This document shows, piece by piece, positions 35,170-44,795 of a stretch of DNA of 64,000 nucleotides. Below the pieces are notes generated by a model. That model was not told where the DNA came from, searched no databases, and saw nothing but the letters and a program-made list of their open reading frames with translations. Position 1 is the stretch's first letter, and each line of letters starts with the position of its first letter. The stretch is from Pigmentiphaga aceris (GTDB lineage: Bacteria > Pseudomonadota > Gammaproteobacteria > Burkholderiales > Burkholderiaceae_B): contig NZ_CP043046.1 in the NCBI RefSeq assembly GCF_008119665.1, positions 496,001 to 560,000 of the forward strand. Direction: 5' to 3'. Made by a program: the position numbers and the translations under genes.

Positions 35170-36243
35170 TCAGTGACCCTTGCGCCAGCGCGGCGCGACC
35201 GCCAGTTGCCCGGCAGCATCGAAGACATAGGCTTGCGATGCGTTGAAGTAAAGCGTCAGCGGTGCACCCAGCTCGACGCGGTGCACGCCGGTCAGCTGCG
35301 CGACCAGTTCGCCTACGGCGGTGTGGACGTGCACAAAGGTGTCCGACCCCGAGATTTCAGCCAGTTCCACCTGGCCAGAGATGGCCAGATCGCCAGGGGC
35401 TTGCTGCACGTGCAACGCGCCTGAACGCAGGCCGACCGTCAGTGCGCCGTTAAGTCCTGCGGGCAGTGACAAGGCCAGCGCGGGGCCGCCTGCCAACTGC
35501 ACGCCGCCTTCAATGGCAGTCGCGGTCAGCAGGTTCATTGGTGGGTCGCTGAATGCGCGGGCGACACGCAGGGATTTCGGCTCGTGGAAGACTTCGGACG
35601 TGGGGCCGTACTGCAGCAGTTCGCCTGCATCCATCACGGCCGTGTAGCCGCCCAGCAGCAGTGCTTCACCGGGCTCGGTGGTGGCGTAGATGACGGTGGA
35701 GTCACCGGTGGCGAACAACTGGGTCAGTTCTTCGCGCAGGCCTTCGCGCAGCTTGTAGTCCAGATTCACCAGCGGTTCGTCCAGCAGCATCAGCGGGGCG
35801 TTCTTGGCCAATGCACGTGCCAGCGCCACACGTTGTTGCTGACCACCGGACAACTCGGCCGGCAGGCGTTCCAGGAACATGCCGATGTGCAGCTTGTCGG
35901 CCAGGCCACGAACCCGGGCGTCGATGTTCTTCTCCCCGCTGAGTTTCAGCGGCGATGCGATGTTGTCGTACACCGTCAGTGACGGGTAGTTGATGAACTG
36001 CTGGTAGACCATGGCAACGTTGCGCTCGCGCACGGGCATGCCGGTTACGTCGCGGCCGTCGACCAGCACCTTGCCGGTTGTTGGCGCATCCAGGCCGGCC
36101 ATCAGTCGCATCAGGCTGGTCTTGCCAGCCTGTGTGGCACCGAGCAGCACAGTCACCGCGCCACTGCGGGGCGCAATGCTCTGCTCGTACAGCCATGTTT
36201 GGGCGCCCACCTGTTTGGTGACGCGCTCGAGAGTCAATTGCAT
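35170..36243 (-). CDS. glpS: glycerol ABC transporter ATPase lacking H-loop histidine
   Basis: A 357-residue ABC ATPase. Walker A is GATQAGKTS (35-43), the signature is LSGGQQQR (131-138) and Walker B is LMLLDEP (151-157). At the H-loop the sequence is YATTEPGEA, so the catalytic His is replaced by Thr189. A regulatory C-terminal domain follows. Start ATG at 36243 with GAGGAAG upstream; the longer frame lacks similarity. It follows glpD by 35 nt. It is the partner of the adjacent glpT. Confidence 0.9.
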   Translation of the reverse strand: MQLTLERVTKQVGAQTWLYEQSIAPRSGAVTVLLGATQAGKTSLMRLMAGLDAPTTGKVLVDGRDVTGMPVRERNVAMVYQQFINYPSLTVYDNIASPLKLSGEKNIDARVRGLADKLHIGMFLERLPAELSGGQQQRVALARALAKNAPLMLLDEPLVNLDYKLREGLREELTQLFATGDSTVIYATTEPGEALLLGGYTAVMDAGELLQYGPTSEVFHEPKSLRVARAFSDPPMNLLTATAIEGGVQLAGGPALALSLPAGLNGALTVGLRSGALHVQQAPGDLAISGQVELAEISGSDTFVHVHTAVGELVAQLTGVHRVELGAPLTLYFNASQAYVFDAAGQLAVAPRWRKGH

Positions 36244-36278
36244 CGATCTTCCTCGGGTTTTTCTATTCTTGGTCTTGC

Positions 36279-37892
36279 TTAGATATTCTTGTGGTTGTCC
36301 AGCCAGAGGCCGACTGCCGAACGCTGTGCTGGCGTGTAGTGCAGGCCCAGCTTCGAACGGCGCCACAGGGCGTCTTCACCTGTCTGCACCCATTCGTTGG
36401 TCTGCATGAAGCGCAGTTCCTGTTCGTGCAGGCCAGGGGCGATCTCGGCACCCAGGTCGGCCATCGACGCGGCATTGCCAAGCAGGTCGGCCACGCGTGC
36501 GCCATAAGCGCGGGCCAGGCGGCGGGCAAGCTGCGGGTTGAGCCAGGTGTAGCGGGCCTGTACGGCAGCCACAAAACGTTCGAACTCATCGTTTGGCCGT
36601 GCGCCGCGTGCGCCTTTGCCGATCCAGGGCGACAGATCGCCGCCGGCAAGAAACGCGTCTTCCGTCCAGGCCGGACGCTGTGATGGTCCCTGGCCGAGCA
36701 TGGTGCCGACTTCGTTGGCGGCATCTTCAGCGAGCTTGCGGAAGGTGGTGATCTTGCCGCCCCATACCGACAGCAGCGGTGCACCCGTGGTGTTGGATTC
36801 CAGCAGGTAGTCGCGCGTGACGGCTGACGGATCGCCCGATGCGTCGTCGAGCAAGGGACGTACTCCCGAATAGGTCCAGACCACGTCGGCCGGCGTCACG
36901 GGTTTCTCGAAATAGCGGCTGACCTGTTCGCAGAGGTAGCTGATTTCGCTGTCGCTGATCCGCGCCGCGCCAGGATCGGTGCCTTTCAGCTCGACATCGG
37001 TGGTGCCGATGAGCGTGAACTTGTCCTGATACGGGATCGCAAAGATGATCCGCTTGTCAGGGCTTTGGAAGATGTAGGCGTGGTCGTGTTCGAACAGGCG
37101 TTTGACGACCAGGTGGCTGCCCTTGACCAGACGCAGGCTTTTGGTGGCCATCTGCTCACCGCGCGCCGAATGGGCGACGCCGCGCAGGAAGGATTCAGCC
37201 CAGGGGCCAGCAGCGTTGACGACGGCGCGTGCGCGCACGGTGCGGATGCCGTCGGGGCCTTCAAGTGTGGCGGTCCATCCGTCGGCATCGCGCTGCGCAC
37301 TGGTGCAGCGGGTGCGGGTCAGGATGTCGGCACCGCGATTTTTTGCGTCCACCGCCGTCAGCAGCACCAGACGTGCGTCATCGACCCAGCCATCGGAATA
37401 CACGAAGCCGTGCTTGAATAGCGGCTTGAGCGGTTTGCCTGCGGTGTGCGTGCGCAGATCGATGCCACGCGAACCCGGCAGAACTTCGCGCTTGGCCAAG
37501 TGGTCATACAGGAACAGGCCAATGCGGATCAGCCAGGCCGGGCGTGTATTGGGGTCGTGCGGCATGACAAAACGCAGCGGCCACATGATGTGCGGCGCGC
37601 TTTTCAGCAGCACCTCGCGTTCTTGCAGCGCCTTGCGCACCAGCGAGAACTCGTAATATTCCAGGTAACGCAGCCCGCCGTGGATCAGCTTGGTCGACGA
37701 TGACGAGGTGTGCGAGGCCAGATCGTCCTTCTCGCAGAGCATGACGCGCCAGCCGCGACCGGCCAGATCGCGCGCGATGCCGCAACCGTTGATCCCCCCG
37801 CCGATGATGAGCACATCGTAGTCAGTGGCATTGGCGGACGAGGGGGAAAGGGCAGTCATGTGGGTGGGTTCGTTATTTTCGTATCCGTTCAT
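36279..37892 (-). CDS. glpD: aerobic glycerol-3-phosphate dehydrogenase
   Basis: A 537-residue FAD enzyme that oxidises sn-glycerol-3-phosphate to dihydroxyacetone phosphate and feeds electrons to quinones at the inner membrane. Family features are the FAD motif DVLIIGGGINGCGIARDLAG, SSSSTKLIHGGLRYLEYYEF, VNAAGPWAESF, the Tyr/Arg substrate region VWTYSGVRPLLDD and WGGKITTFRKLAE. Start ATG at 37892 with AAGGAG 5 nt upstream. First gene of the minus-strand glycerol operon, divergent from glpR. Confidence 0.95.
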   Translation of the reverse strand: MNGYENNEPTHMTALSPSSANATDYDVLIIGGGINGCGIARDLAGRGWRVMLCEKDDLASHTSSSSTKLIHGGLRYLEYYEFSLVRKALQEREVLLKSAPHIMWPLRFVMPHDPNTRPAWLIRIGLFLYDHLAKREVLPGSRGIDLRTHTAGKPLKPLFKHGFVYSDGWVDDARLVLLTAVDAKNRGADILTRTRCTSAQRDADGWTATLEGPDGIRTVRARAVVNAAGPWAESFLRGVAHSARGEQMATKSLRLVKGSHLVVKRLFEHDHAYIFQSPDKRIIFAIPYQDKFTLIGTTDVELKGTDPGAARISDSEISYLCEQVSRYFEKPVTPADVVWTYSGVRPLLDDASGDPSAVTRDYLLESNTTGAPLLSVWGGKITTFRKLAEDAANEVGTMLGQGPSQRPAWTEDAFLAGGDLSPWIGKGARGARPNDEFERFVAAVQARYTWLNPQLARRLARAYGARVADLLGNAASMADLGAEIAPGLHEQELRFMQTNEWVQTGEDALWRRSKLGLHYTPAQRSAVGLWLDNHKNI

Positions 37893-37912
37893 TATTGCTC
37901 CTTAATGCGCGA

Positions 37913-37958
37913 TTTTCGTCGTGGTTTACCCTCGATGTAATTCGTTTTTTTTCGTTTT
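37913..37958. promoter_or_regulatory. candidate GlpR operators, TTCGTTTT repeats
   Basis: TTTTCGT lies at 37913-37919. Two TTCGTTTT copies lie at 37941-37948 and 37951-37958, spaced by exactly one helical turn. All are between the divergent glpD and glpR starts. A matching AAACGAAA (38809-38816) lies just before glpK. DeoR-family GlpR repressors bind similar TTCG-containing repeats, so these are likely glycerol-responsive operators; binding is inferred. Confidence 0.5.
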
Positions 37959-37990
37959 ATCATTGCCCGTCCTTTGAGTACCCGCCTCAC

Positions 37991-38758
37991 GTGAATTCAA
38001 ATCCCCGCCAGATCAACCTGCTCGAAGCTGTCCGCACGCGCGGTTCGATGACGGTCGAGCACCTTGCAGACATGCTGGGCGTGACGCTGCAAACCGTGCG
38101 GCGTGACGTGCAGCGGCTGGCCGACGAAGGACTGCTGACGCGCTTTCACGGCGGCGTGCGCATCCCGATTTCCACCACAGAGAACATTGCCTATCTGCAA
38201 CGCGCGTCTTTGCACGCCGATGCGAAAGCGCGCATTGCGCGCGCCGTGGCCGAACGGGTGCCGAACGACTGTTCCTTGATCCTGAATATCGGCACCACGA
38301 CCGAGGCCATCGCCCAGCAGTTGATGCGCCATACCGGTCTGCGTGTGATCACCAACAACCTGAACGTGGCGAGCATCCTCAGCGGCAATACCGCCTGTGA
38401 GGTGATCGTGGCGGGTGGATCGGTGCGTTCGCGTGACCGTGCGGTGGTGGGCGAATCGGCCATCGATTTCATCCGCCAGTTCAAGGTGGACATTGCGCTG
38501 ATCGGCGTGTCCAGCATCGAATCCGACGGCACGCTGCGCGACTACGACCTGCGCGAAGTGAAAGTGGCGCAGACCATCATTGCCCAGGCGCGTGAGGTGT
38601 GGCTGGCCGCCGATGCCAGCAAGTTCAACCGGCCCGCGATGATTCGTCTGGGTTCGCTTTCCGACATTCACCGCCTGTTCACCGACGCGCCACCACCGCC
38701 GCCGTTCCCCGATCTGCTTGACCGCGCGCAGGTGCGTTGCGAGATCGCAAGCGCGTAA
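37991..38758 (+). CDS. glpR: DeoR-family glycerol regulon repressor
   Basis: A 255-residue DeoR-type repressor. The N-terminal HTH is [20 protein letters not shown] then [17 protein letters not shown]. The C-terminal sugar-phosphate-sensing domain has [43 protein letters not shown] and [23 protein letters not shown] at 37991 is the start that gives the usual family length (E. coli GlpR is 252). The effector should be glycerol-3-phosphate. It sits between the divergent glpD operon and glpK. Confidence 0.92.
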   Translation: MNSNPRQINLLEAVRTRGSMTVEHLADMLGVTLQTVRRDVQRLADEGLLTRFHGGVRIPISTTENIAYLQRASLHADAKARIARAVAERVPNDCSLILNIGTTTEAIAQQLMRHTGLRVITNNLNVASILSGNTACEVIVAGGSVRSRDRAVVGESAIDFIRQFKVDIALIGVSSIESDGTLRDYDLREVKVAQTIIAQAREVWLAADASKFNRPAMIRLGSLSDIHRLFTDAPPPPPFPDLLDRAQVRCEIASA

Positions 38759-38838
38759 TGCGGGTCGCGCGCAATGTTGCGCGGCCCTTGCTGTCCGACT
38801 CTACGCAGAAACGAAAAAAACCGAAGGATTCGCCAGCC

Positions 38839-40332
38839 ATGACCTATCTGCTTGCTCTCGATCAGGGCACCTCCAGCTCGCGCAGCATCGTCTTCGATGC
38901 GCAGGGCCGCATCGTTGCCGTTGCTCAGCGTGAAGTGCCGCAGATTTATCCGCAGCCTGGCTGGGTCGAACACGATCCGAACGAGATCTGGTCTGGCCAA
39001 CTGGCCACCGCCCGCGAGGTCTTGAGCAAGGCCGGGCTGACGGCGAAAGACATTCGCGCGATCGGCATCACCAATCAGCGCGAAACCACCGTGCTGTGGA
39101 ATCGCAAGACCGGCCAGCCCGTGCACAACGCCATCGTCTGGCAGGACCGTCGCGCCGAACCGCTGTGCGCGCGCTTGCGCGAAGAAGGCGCGGGCAAACT
39201 CATTTGCGAACGTACCGGCCTGATCGTTGACGCCTATTTCTCGGGTACCAAGCTGCGCTGGTTGCTGGACAACGTGCCGGGTGCGCGTGCGCAGGCCGAG
39301 CGCGGTGAACTGGCTTTCGGCACCGTGGACAGCTGGCTGATGTGGCAACTGACGGGCGGGCGTGTGCATGTGACTGACGTCAGCAACGCATCGCGCACCA
39401 TGCTGTTCAACGTGCACACCAATCAATGGGATGCCGAGTTGCTGGCGCTGCTCGACATCCCGGCGTCGTTGATGCCAACCGTGCAGCCATCCAGCTCGCA
39501 TTTTGCGGATACCGATGCCGACCTGCTGGGCAGCGTGTTGCCCATTGGCGGTGTGGCGGGTGACCAGCAAAGCGCCTTGTTCGGCCAGGCATGCTTTGAC
39601 GCCGGCATGGCCAAGAATACCTACGGCACGGGCTGCTTCCTGCTGATGCACACGGGTGATGCATTCCGGCCGTCCAACAACGGCCTGCTGGTGACCAGCG
39701 CCGCGCAGGTCGATGCGCAGCCGCGCTACGCCATGGAAGGCAGCGTGTTCGTGGGCGGTGCGGTGGTGCAGTGGCTGCGCGACGGCTTGAAAGCCATCCC
39801 GGGCAGCGCACAAGTGCAGTCATTGGCCGAAAGCGTGCCCGATGCCGGCGGCGTGATGATGGTGCCCGCGTTCACGGGCTTGGGCGCACCGTACTGGGAC
39901 GCCGATGCGCGCGGCATCATCACGGGGCTGACGCGCGGCACGTCCGTGGCCCACATTGCACGCGCTGCGCTGGAAAGCATCGCCTACCAAAGCACGGCGC
40001 TGCTGCAAGCCATGAGCCGCGATGCGGTGGCGGCAGGTGGTGCACCGGTGAGTGAATTGCGCGTGGATGGCGGGGCGTGTGTAAACGACTTGCTGATGCA
40101 GTTCCAGGCGGATTTGCTGGGCATTCCAGTCCTTCGACCCGAGGTCGTTGAAACCACGGCACTGGGTGCGGCCTATCTGGCGGGGCTGTCGTGCGGCGTG
40201 TTCGAGAACGTCGAGGCGCTGTCGAAGCTGTGGCGCGTGGAACGGCGCTTCATGCCGACCATGGGACGCGCGCAGGCAGAGGAAGCGATGGCTCGGTGGG
40301 AAAGGGCGGTGCGACAGGCACGCGCGCAATGA
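38839..40332 (+). CDS. glpK: glycerol kinase
   Basis: A 497-residue FGGY-family kinase that makes sn-glycerol-3-phosphate from glycerol and ATP. The N-terminus is [20 protein letters not shown]. Other features are [40 protein letters not shown] [27 protein letters not shown] and [20 protein letters not shown]. Start ATG at 38839 with GAAGGA upstream; an 80-nt gap after glpR contains a candidate GlpR half-site. A strong terminator follows, 137 nt downstream. Confidence 0.96.
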   Translation: MTYLLALDQGTSSSRSIVFDAQGRIVAVAQREVPQIYPQPGWVEHDPNEIWSGQLATAREVLSKAGLTAKDIRAIGITNQRETTVLWNRKTGQPVHNAIVWQDRRAEPLCARLREEGAGKLICERTGLIVDAYFSGTKLRWLLDNVPGARAQAERGELAFGTVDSWLMWQLTGGRVHVTDVSNASRTMLFNVHTNQWDAELLALLDIPASLMPTVQPSSSHFADTDADLLGSVLPIGGVAGDQQSALFGQACFDAGMAKNTYGTGCFLLMHTGDAFRPSNNGLLVTSAAQVDAQPRYAMEGSVFVGGAVVQWLRDGLKAIPGSAQVQSLAESVPDAGGVMMVPAFTGLGAPYWDADARGIITGLTRGTSVAHIARAALESIAYQSTALLQAMSRDAVAAGGAPVSELRVDGGACVNDLLMQFQADLLGIPVLRPEVVETTALGAAYLAGLSCGVFENVEALSKLWRVERRFMPTMGRAQAEEAMARWERAVRQARAQ

Positions 40333-40468
40333 ACGGAATGAGCAAAAAGCGGTTTGCTTGGTAACAGGACTCTACGCTGCATATTGAACGATCTGGCCTT
40401 CTACACATTCTGAAACGGTAAGCCGACTATCCAGCGCTACTGGTTTCGTACACTTCAAGCTTGAATAT

Positions 40469-40509
40469 ATCGCCCTGTTGGTATCGCCCAATAGGGCGAT
40501 TTTTTTTTG
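40469..40509 (+). terminator. strong rho-independent terminator after glpK
   Basis: ATCGCCCT-TTGG pairs with CCAA-AGGGCGAT, and ten consecutive T residues follow. It separates the glpRK transcript from the DUF4034/M48 pair. Confidence 0.9.
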
Positions 40510-40790
40510 CGTGTGCATTCGGCGTGGTTGGTCTGAAGGTGGTTGTCTAGTTTGTTTGAATGGGTTAATGAATTGTTAATATGTCGGGCGGTTATGATCA
40601 GCGTTTGTTGATTGACCGGGGCTGGGCGTTTGGCTGTGTGATTGGCACAAGTTGATGGCGTTGAGCCTTGTGTTGACGCCCGGTCTTCGATTCGCAGTTT
40701 TGATTCTCGGTTTGTCGCAGCTTTTCCTTTGTTTGGCCCCTGTTTTCACAGACCCTTAATCTCTAAGGCGGGCGTTGCTCGCTATGCCAG
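40510..40790. other. AT-richer promoter region of the DUF4034/M48 pair
   Basis: About 280 bases with clearly lower GC than both neighbours and no gene. TTAATGAATTGTTAATATG near 40564 and several TTTG/TTGA runs are present. It must hold the promoter for 40791; no specific box can be assigned. Confidence 0.4.
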
Positions 40791-42815
40791 GTGACCTTTT
40801 TGAAAGCTATTTCTTCTATTCGCGCTACCGTTCGCGCGTTGGTTCAATCTCGTTCTTATATTCAGCTTGATGATTATTACGCCACGCTGGAACAGCAGGA
40901 TTGGGAAAACAAGGAAGAACCCGGTTTTCCTTATCTTGAAGCAGTCCGGGCCGGCACGCTGTTTGATTATTCGCTGACATCCTGGCAGGACGCGTCCGAG
41001 TTTCTTCAGAGCTGGATCGCCGCACGCCCTGATTCCTATCACGCGCGCCTGATTATGGCGGGCTTCTGCTTTGGTCGTGCCGGCGACATTCGCGGTAGCG
41101 GTTGGGCCGACAGCGTGACGCAGGATCGCTGGCTGGGCGCGGCATTGGCATGCGAACGATCGGCAGCCTTGTTTGTGCAGGCAATGGAACGGTCGCCGCG
41201 CCCGATTGCGGCATGCATCGAGATGATGCAGATGACGGCGCATTTTCAGGAACCCTATTGGCTGCGCCAATTGTTCGCGGGCCTGCCGCCTGAAACCATC
41301 ACGCACGACGATATCGAAGAACCGGGTCTGATGGATGCGGCACTGGCGCATCTGGCAGCGGTGGGTGTGCCGCGTTTGCAGCTGGACGAGGTGCCGCAGG
41401 TCTTGCCGAGCAGCCTGGCCCCGCGTGCCGAGCATGAAACGGATCAGGCCAAGGATTACTGGTTGATGCGCGCGCTGGATCTGCGCCCGGACCACGTCGG
41501 TGCCTTGATGAATTACGCGAATTACCTGCAACCCCGTTGGGGCGGCAGCCTGGAAGATATCGATGGCCTGGCAGGTGGCCCGCTGTGCGCAGCGCTGTCA
41601 GAGCCTCAGCGCAATGCGATCCGCTGGATTGGCATCTACGATGAACTGCAGAGTTTCCCCGACTCGGACGACACCCCGGCGGTCGAAGAATATCGCCGCA
41701 TATTCGAATCGTTCCTGGCGCGTGATTTGCGGCCGGACGAACGTGGCGAGGCCTTGGGTCGATATGCGCATTTCGTCAGCTATTCCATGGCGGATCATGC
41801 GCGCGCTCGCGACCTGCATGCGCAAAGCGTTGCAGCGTTTCCGCCCGATATGTACTTCTTCGATGTGGACGGGCCATTCCGCAGTTTTGCGCACGTCAGC
41901 ATCATTCACCACATGCCGGACCACGACGGCGCATTCAAGCGCGTGCTGGAATTGATGTCCCAGTGGAACAGCATGGCCACACCGATGGCATTGCTGGCGG
42001 TAGCGCACCAGTTCGGTCGGTGGGGCGTCGAGCAAGACTCGGCGCGCGCGCAGCAATTGCTGGATCGCGCAGCAGTGCTGGCCAGCAAACCGACTTACGA
42101 CGATTTCACTGCGCTGGCGGCTGCCGCGATGCTGTGGGATGGTGGCGATCACGAGCAGGGATACTTCCTGCTTCAGCAACTGGCAGAGCGCCGGGTGCCC
42201 GAGATCGCCAGCAACCTGTACGACATTCACCGGGGCTTCCGCGACAACACGCCGGACAGTTATCTGGACGACACGGCGCGCGATCTGTGGTTGCAACGTG
42301 CGGTCGATGAAGGCTCGCCGCTGGCCATGTACAACATGGCCTATCGCAAGATTTTCGAGGATGCGACGGACTTCTCGCAGCGCCAGAATCTGGACCACGT
42401 AGTGGGCTTGTTGCAGGGCGCACGCAAAGAGCCGCGCACGGAAGCCTTGTCGCGGCTGCGCATTGGTGTGCTGCTGCGCGACCATGGCACCGAGCAAGAG
42501 CAGCAGCAAGGCGTTCGCGAATACCTGCGTCCCTTGGTGGATGAAGACCACGACTGGCGTGCCGCCAAGGCAAGTGCCGAGATTGGCTTGGCCTATGCGT
42601 ATGGCCGAGGCGTGAAGAAAAGCCGCTTTGCCGCGATTGAATGGGTGCAGCACGCCGTTCGAATCGAGCCCGATGACGAAAAGATCAACGACGTCCAGGC
42701 AGAGGTCATGAACTCGCACAGTCTGGTGAAAACCGTTGGCACGGTCTTCGGTGCCTTCATGAGTCGCGGCAGCGTGTCTGCAGAAGACTTGCCGCCCAAA
42801 CCGACCGAGCAGTAA
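40791..42815 (+). CDS. DUF4034-like helical-repeat (Sel1/TPR-like) protein
   Basis: A 674-residue protein built of alpha-helical repeats. The N-terminal part (residues about 10-330) resembles DUF4034: SYIQLDDYYATLEQQDW, LFDYSLTSWQDASEFLQSWI, DSYHARLIMAGFC. Later parts hold Sel1/TPR-like repeats (AKASAEIGLAYAYGRGVKKS, SPLAMYNMAYRKIFEDA). No signal peptide is seen. The start GTG at 40791 has no strong ribosome binding site, so it may be slightly off. The stop is 2 nt before the start of the M48 gene, so the two are a translationally coupled pair. Function unknown. Confidence 0.75.
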   Translation: MTFLKAISSIRATVRALVQSRSYIQLDDYYATLEQQDWENKEEPGFPYLEAVRAGTLFDYSLTSWQDASEFLQSWIAARPDSYHARLIMAGFCFGRAGDIRGSGWADSVTQDRWLGAALACERSAALFVQAMERSPRPIAACIEMMQMTAHFQEPYWLRQLFAGLPPETITHDDIEEPGLMDAALAHLAAVGVPRLQLDEVPQVLPSSLAPRAEHETDQAKDYWLMRALDLRPDHVGALMNYANYLQPRWGGSLEDIDGLAGGPLCAALSEPQRNAIRWIGIYDELQSFPDSDDTPAVEEYRRIFESFLARDLRPDERGEALGRYAHFVSYSMADHARARDLHAQSVAAFPPDMYFFDVDGPFRSFAHVSIIHHMPDHDGAFKRVLELMSQWNSMATPMALLAVAHQFGRWGVEQDSARAQQLLDRAAVLASKPTYDDFTALAAAAMLWDGGDHEQGYFLLQQLAERRVPEIASNLYDIHRGFRDNTPDSYLDDTARDLWLQRAVDEGSPLAMYNMAYRKIFEDATDFSQRQNLDHVVGLLQGARKEPRTEALSRLRIGVLLRDHGTEQEQQQGVREYLRPLVDEDHDWRAAKASAEIGLAYAYGRGVKKSRFAAIEWVQHAVRIEPDDEKINDVQAEVMNSHSLVKTVGTVFGAFMSRGSVSAEDLPPKPTEQ

Positions 42816-42817
42816 GC

Positions 42818-44749
42818 ATGTCGAGCAAAGACGCGTCAGGGTGGCGGCTTTCCATCCGCTTGCTGCTGGGTGACGCTGCGCTGGTCGGCACCGGACTGGC
42901 GCTATGCACGGCCCCCATCTGGCTGTACGCGGCCTTGCCCGGTGTGCTGGGTGTGGCTGCTGCAGTCCTGGCGCTGACACTGCCCTTCATTGGCTGGCCG
43001 ATGCTGCGCTTGCCCTTCGCGCCGCGTCTGCCGGGCGCGGAAAACGGCATTCCGTTGACGGCGGCAGATGCACCCGCGCTGTTTCATGAGATCGAGCAGG
43101 TGCGTGCTCGCCTGGATAGTCCGGTGCTGCATGCGGTCTATCTGACGGAGGATTTCAACGCCAGCATTCGGCAGCATCGACGCCTGCTGGGCGGTACGCG
43201 CAATGTGTTGTGGCTGGGGCTGCCGCTGTTGGAGGTGCTGTCGGCCGACGCGTGCCGCGCCATCCTGGCGCACGAGTGTGCCCACATCGCGGGCAAGCAC
43301 GGGCGCTACGCCAGCCGGGTGTATTTCGCGCGGCTGCAATGGCAGGAAGCTGCGCGACAGTTGGCCCTTCGCAAAGGGGTGTCCACCGGGCCGCTGCGCC
43401 TGTTCATGAACTGGTACGTGCCGCGCTTCCTGGACGCCAGCATGGGCTTTGCTCGGTCGTGTGAGTATCAGGCCGATGCGGAAGCGGCCAGGGTCTGCGG
43501 CGCAGACGCTGCCGCAGAAGCCTTGCTGGGCTTGGCTGTGCAAGGACGTGCATTGCGCAAGCACTGGCACGACCACTACGCCGAGGCAACATCGCAGCCG
43601 CTGCCTTTCACCGATCTGGCAGAAGGGCGCGCGTGGCGGGTGCCTCAAGATGAGTTCGAGGCGCGGTTCTGGTTGCACGAAGCCTTGTGTGATCCCACGA
43701 CCAGCGACGACACCCATCCGTCCTTGTCCGATCGTCTGAAGTCGCTGGGCAAGCTGGATGCATACCAAAGCAGCGCACAAGCCCCCTTGCCTTGGCAACG
43801 CGCGTGCCCAAGCGCGGCCAGTCAGTGGCTGCAAGGCCAGCACCTGCCGCTGGCCCGTGCCATGGACGAATCGCAAAACGATGCCACGGCGCAGCGCTGG
43901 CGCATTGCGCAAAATGAGCAACGCGAAGCACTGGCGAGCTATCACGATCTGTTGCGCAAGCAGCGCATACGTGGCCTGAATGCCGACGAACGCGCGACGT
44001 TGGCGTGGCATACCGATGCGGTGACGGGTGATGTGCGTGGTGCGGTAGACATGCTGACACTGAACCTGCGCGATCACCCCGACCATGTGATGTCGATGTG
44101 CAATCTGGCGGTCTTGCTGCCGCGACTGCCTGCGGATGTGGTGGCTATGGATGCTGTGCCTGAGGTCGACAGGCTTGATGGCGAGGTGCTTGCGGCAGAT
44201 CAGCGTCCACAAGCCAACTCGACCGATTCTCCACAACTGCAAAACGCCGAGGAGTTATGGCGCAAGGCAGCAGCCGAGCCCGGTTCCCATCAACGGTATT
44301 GCCTGCGGCAACTGACAGCGGCAGCCTTGCGACGCAACGACTCGGATCAGGCACAACGCTATCGTGAAGAGGCTGATCGGCTGGACCTGCAAACCCGACA
44401 CGAGGATGCCAGTCCGCGCTTCGAACCGCATGGTTTGCGCGAGGCAGAGCTGCGCAAACTGGCACAGACGCTGGACCCGCTGCTGCGCGCCGCAACCAGC
44501 GTCTGGCTGCTGCGCGACAGCGTTCATCGACATCACGTGTTGATGGTGCTGGTTCAGGACTCGTGGTTGTCGCGTGCTGTCGGGCAACTGACGGGCGAAG
44601 GCAGTTATGTGCAGCGCGATTGCAAAATGCTGGCGGACCGGCTGTTGCCGCGCATCGATCGTGCTATCGAGCCGGTGTGGCTTGAAGTGGGCGACACACG
44701 ACTGCTTGCGTGTACGGATGCAGATCGCGTGATGCGGGCAGAAGGCTGA
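42818..44749 (+). CDS. M48-family membrane metallopeptidase with large C-terminal domain
   Basis: A 643-residue protein. Two hydrophobic segments (about 20-40 and 42-60) anchor it in the membrane. The zinc site is complete: HECAH (152-156) in AILAHECAHIAGKH, with the third ligand in SCEYQADAEAARVC (Glu216). Family members (HtpX, Oma1, BepA types) are quality-control or processing proteases. The 380 residues after the catalytic domain are helical and unrelated to known M48 architectures recognised here. Start ATG at 42818, directly after the DUF4034-like gene. It ends 46 nt before the convergent SDR gene. Confidence 0.85.
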   Translation: MSSKDASGWRLSIRLLLGDAALVGTGLALCTAPIWLYAALPGVLGVAAAVLALTLPFIGWPMLRLPFAPRLPGAENGIPLTAADAPALFHEIEQVRARLDSPVLHAVYLTEDFNASIRQHRRLLGGTRNVLWLGLPLLEVLSADACRAILAHECAHIAGKHGRYASRVYFARLQWQEAARQLALRKGVSTGPLRLFMNWYVPRFLDASMGFARSCEYQADAEAARVCGADAAAEALLGLAVQGRALRKHWHDHYAEATSQPLPFTDLAEGRAWRVPQDEFEARFWLHEALCDPTTSDDTHPSLSDRLKSLGKLDAYQSSAQAPLPWQRACPSAASQWLQGQHLPLARAMDESQNDATAQRWRIAQNEQREALASYHDLLRKQRIRGLNADERATLAWHTDAVTGDVRGAVDMLTLNLRDHPDHVMSMCNLAVLLPRLPADVVAMDAVPEVDRLDGEVLAADQRPQANSTDSPQLQNAEELWRKAAAEPGSHQRYCLRQLTAAALRRNDSDQAQRYREEADRLDLQTRHEDASPRFEPHGLREAELRKLAQTLDPLLRAATSVWLLRDSVHRHHVLMVLVQDSWLSRAVGQLTGEGSYVQRDCKMLADRLLPRIDRAIEPVWLEVGDTRLLACTDADRVMRAEG

Positions 44750-44795
44750 CAAGCATCGTGCCAGGTTGGCCGCGATGTCTGTCAGCACGGTACCT

